Assembly: GCA_963703555.1 (NCBI GenBank)
Contig: CAVPEV010000006.1
Location: 1-12,455 of the forward strand
Source of the DNA: CAVPEV01 sp963703555
GTDB taxonomy: Bacteria; Actinomycetota; Actinomycetes; Actinomycetales; Cellulomonadaceae
DNA: 12,455 bases
Direction of reading: 5' to 3'
The position numbers were made by a program, and so were the translations under genes. Positions 12,305 to 12,455 of this stretch are shown here, one piece after another (the first letter of the stretch is position 1; each line of letters opens with the position of its first letter). A model generated the notes under the pieces. It was not told the origin of the DNA and made no database searches. It saw only the letters and a program-made list of their open reading frames with translations.

Positions 12305-12455
12305 ATGTTTCAAGCATTGAGCCGACTGTCCATCACGGAGGCGGCGCGTCATGCGGTGACTTAACTTGCGGTCATCGCTCTCACGCTCGGACTGACAACA
12401 GGTGGCGCCTTCGCAGCGGCAGGCGATGCCGGTGGTACTACCAGGAGTTTGATCT
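12305..12455 (+). pseudogene. Signal-peptide-like reading frame interrupted by TAA (3' partial)
   Basis: An ATG at 12305, preceded by GAGAG, opens a frame reading MFQALSRLSITEAARHAVT and then meets TAA at 12362-12364. The same frame continues without a break to the window edge as LAVIALTLGLTTGGAFAAAG and a polar stretch. Together these look like one secretory or membrane protein start: basic/amphipathic N terminus, hydrophobic core, and a GGAFAAA processing-like site. A single C-to-T change in CAA would explain the stop. Alternatively, the 19-codon frame is unrelated and the hydrophobic part is chance. Base composition matches the ATPase fragment before it, not the GC-rich part of the window. 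The protein family is not recognised. Confidence 0.35.

Noticed and set aside
1..12455. CRISPR array, tRNA, rRNA, integrase or transposase
   Set aside because: No regularly spaced repeats, cloverleaf-like sequences, rRNA motifs, or recombinase motifs were found on either strand.

Overview
The window reads as very GC-rich actinobacterial DNA, probably Actinomycetota and possibly a Micrococcales-type organism. The support is GC-biased codon use, leaderless promoters (a TAnnnT -10 box 6-7 nt upstream of the start codon), ATGA/TGATG-coupled genes, and a conjugation module of the type found in actinobacterial integrative elements (SCO6881-like TrbL/VirB6 protein). No 16S rRNA or other marker gene is present, so the genus cannot be fixed.

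Layout. (1) Positions 3-1037 hold the C-terminal part of a large winged-helix/BTAD-like regulator, a protein type usual in actinobacterial conjugative elements; it runs off the left edge. (2) Positions 1038-7286 are a heavy-metal resistance block. It has a CadC/CzrA-like ArsR repressor coupled to a CDF cation exporter, a CmtR-like ArsR repressor coupled to a P1B-type ATPase, a leaderless YnfA-family membrane protein, and a divergent MerR-family regulator/mercuric reductase pair sharing a dyad operator. (3) A 296-bp gap (7287-7582) contains hairpins and short repeats. (4) Positions 7583-11790 form a tightly coupled conjugation operon: a helix-turn-helix sigma-like protein, a small helical protein, a ParA/MinD-like protein with a degenerate P-loop, a two-TM pilin-like protein, a single-TM protein with VirB8/TcpC-like layout, and a polytopic TrbL/VirB6-like protein. 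(5) At about 11785-11795 the TrbL-like gene breaks abruptly into the C-terminal third of a proteobacterial-looking Cd/Zn ATPase (ZntA/CadA type) with no catalytic Asp. This is followed by a signal-peptide-like reading frame interrupted by a TAA codon. Base and codon use change at this point.

How it fits together. The metal block looks like cargo lodged between two parts of a conjugative backbone. The two ArsR repressors carry different metal sites, so they probably give separate inducible responses (Zn/Cd/Pb to the CDF exporter; Cd/Pb to the ATPase). MerR and MerA handle Hg(II) by reduction, with no MerT/MerP/MerB in view. No integrase, relaxase, transposase, attachment site, rRNA, tRNA or CRISPR array was seen. 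The right-hand junction is either a real recombination endpoint that truncates the conjugation gene or an assembly chimera; sequence alone cannot decide between them.
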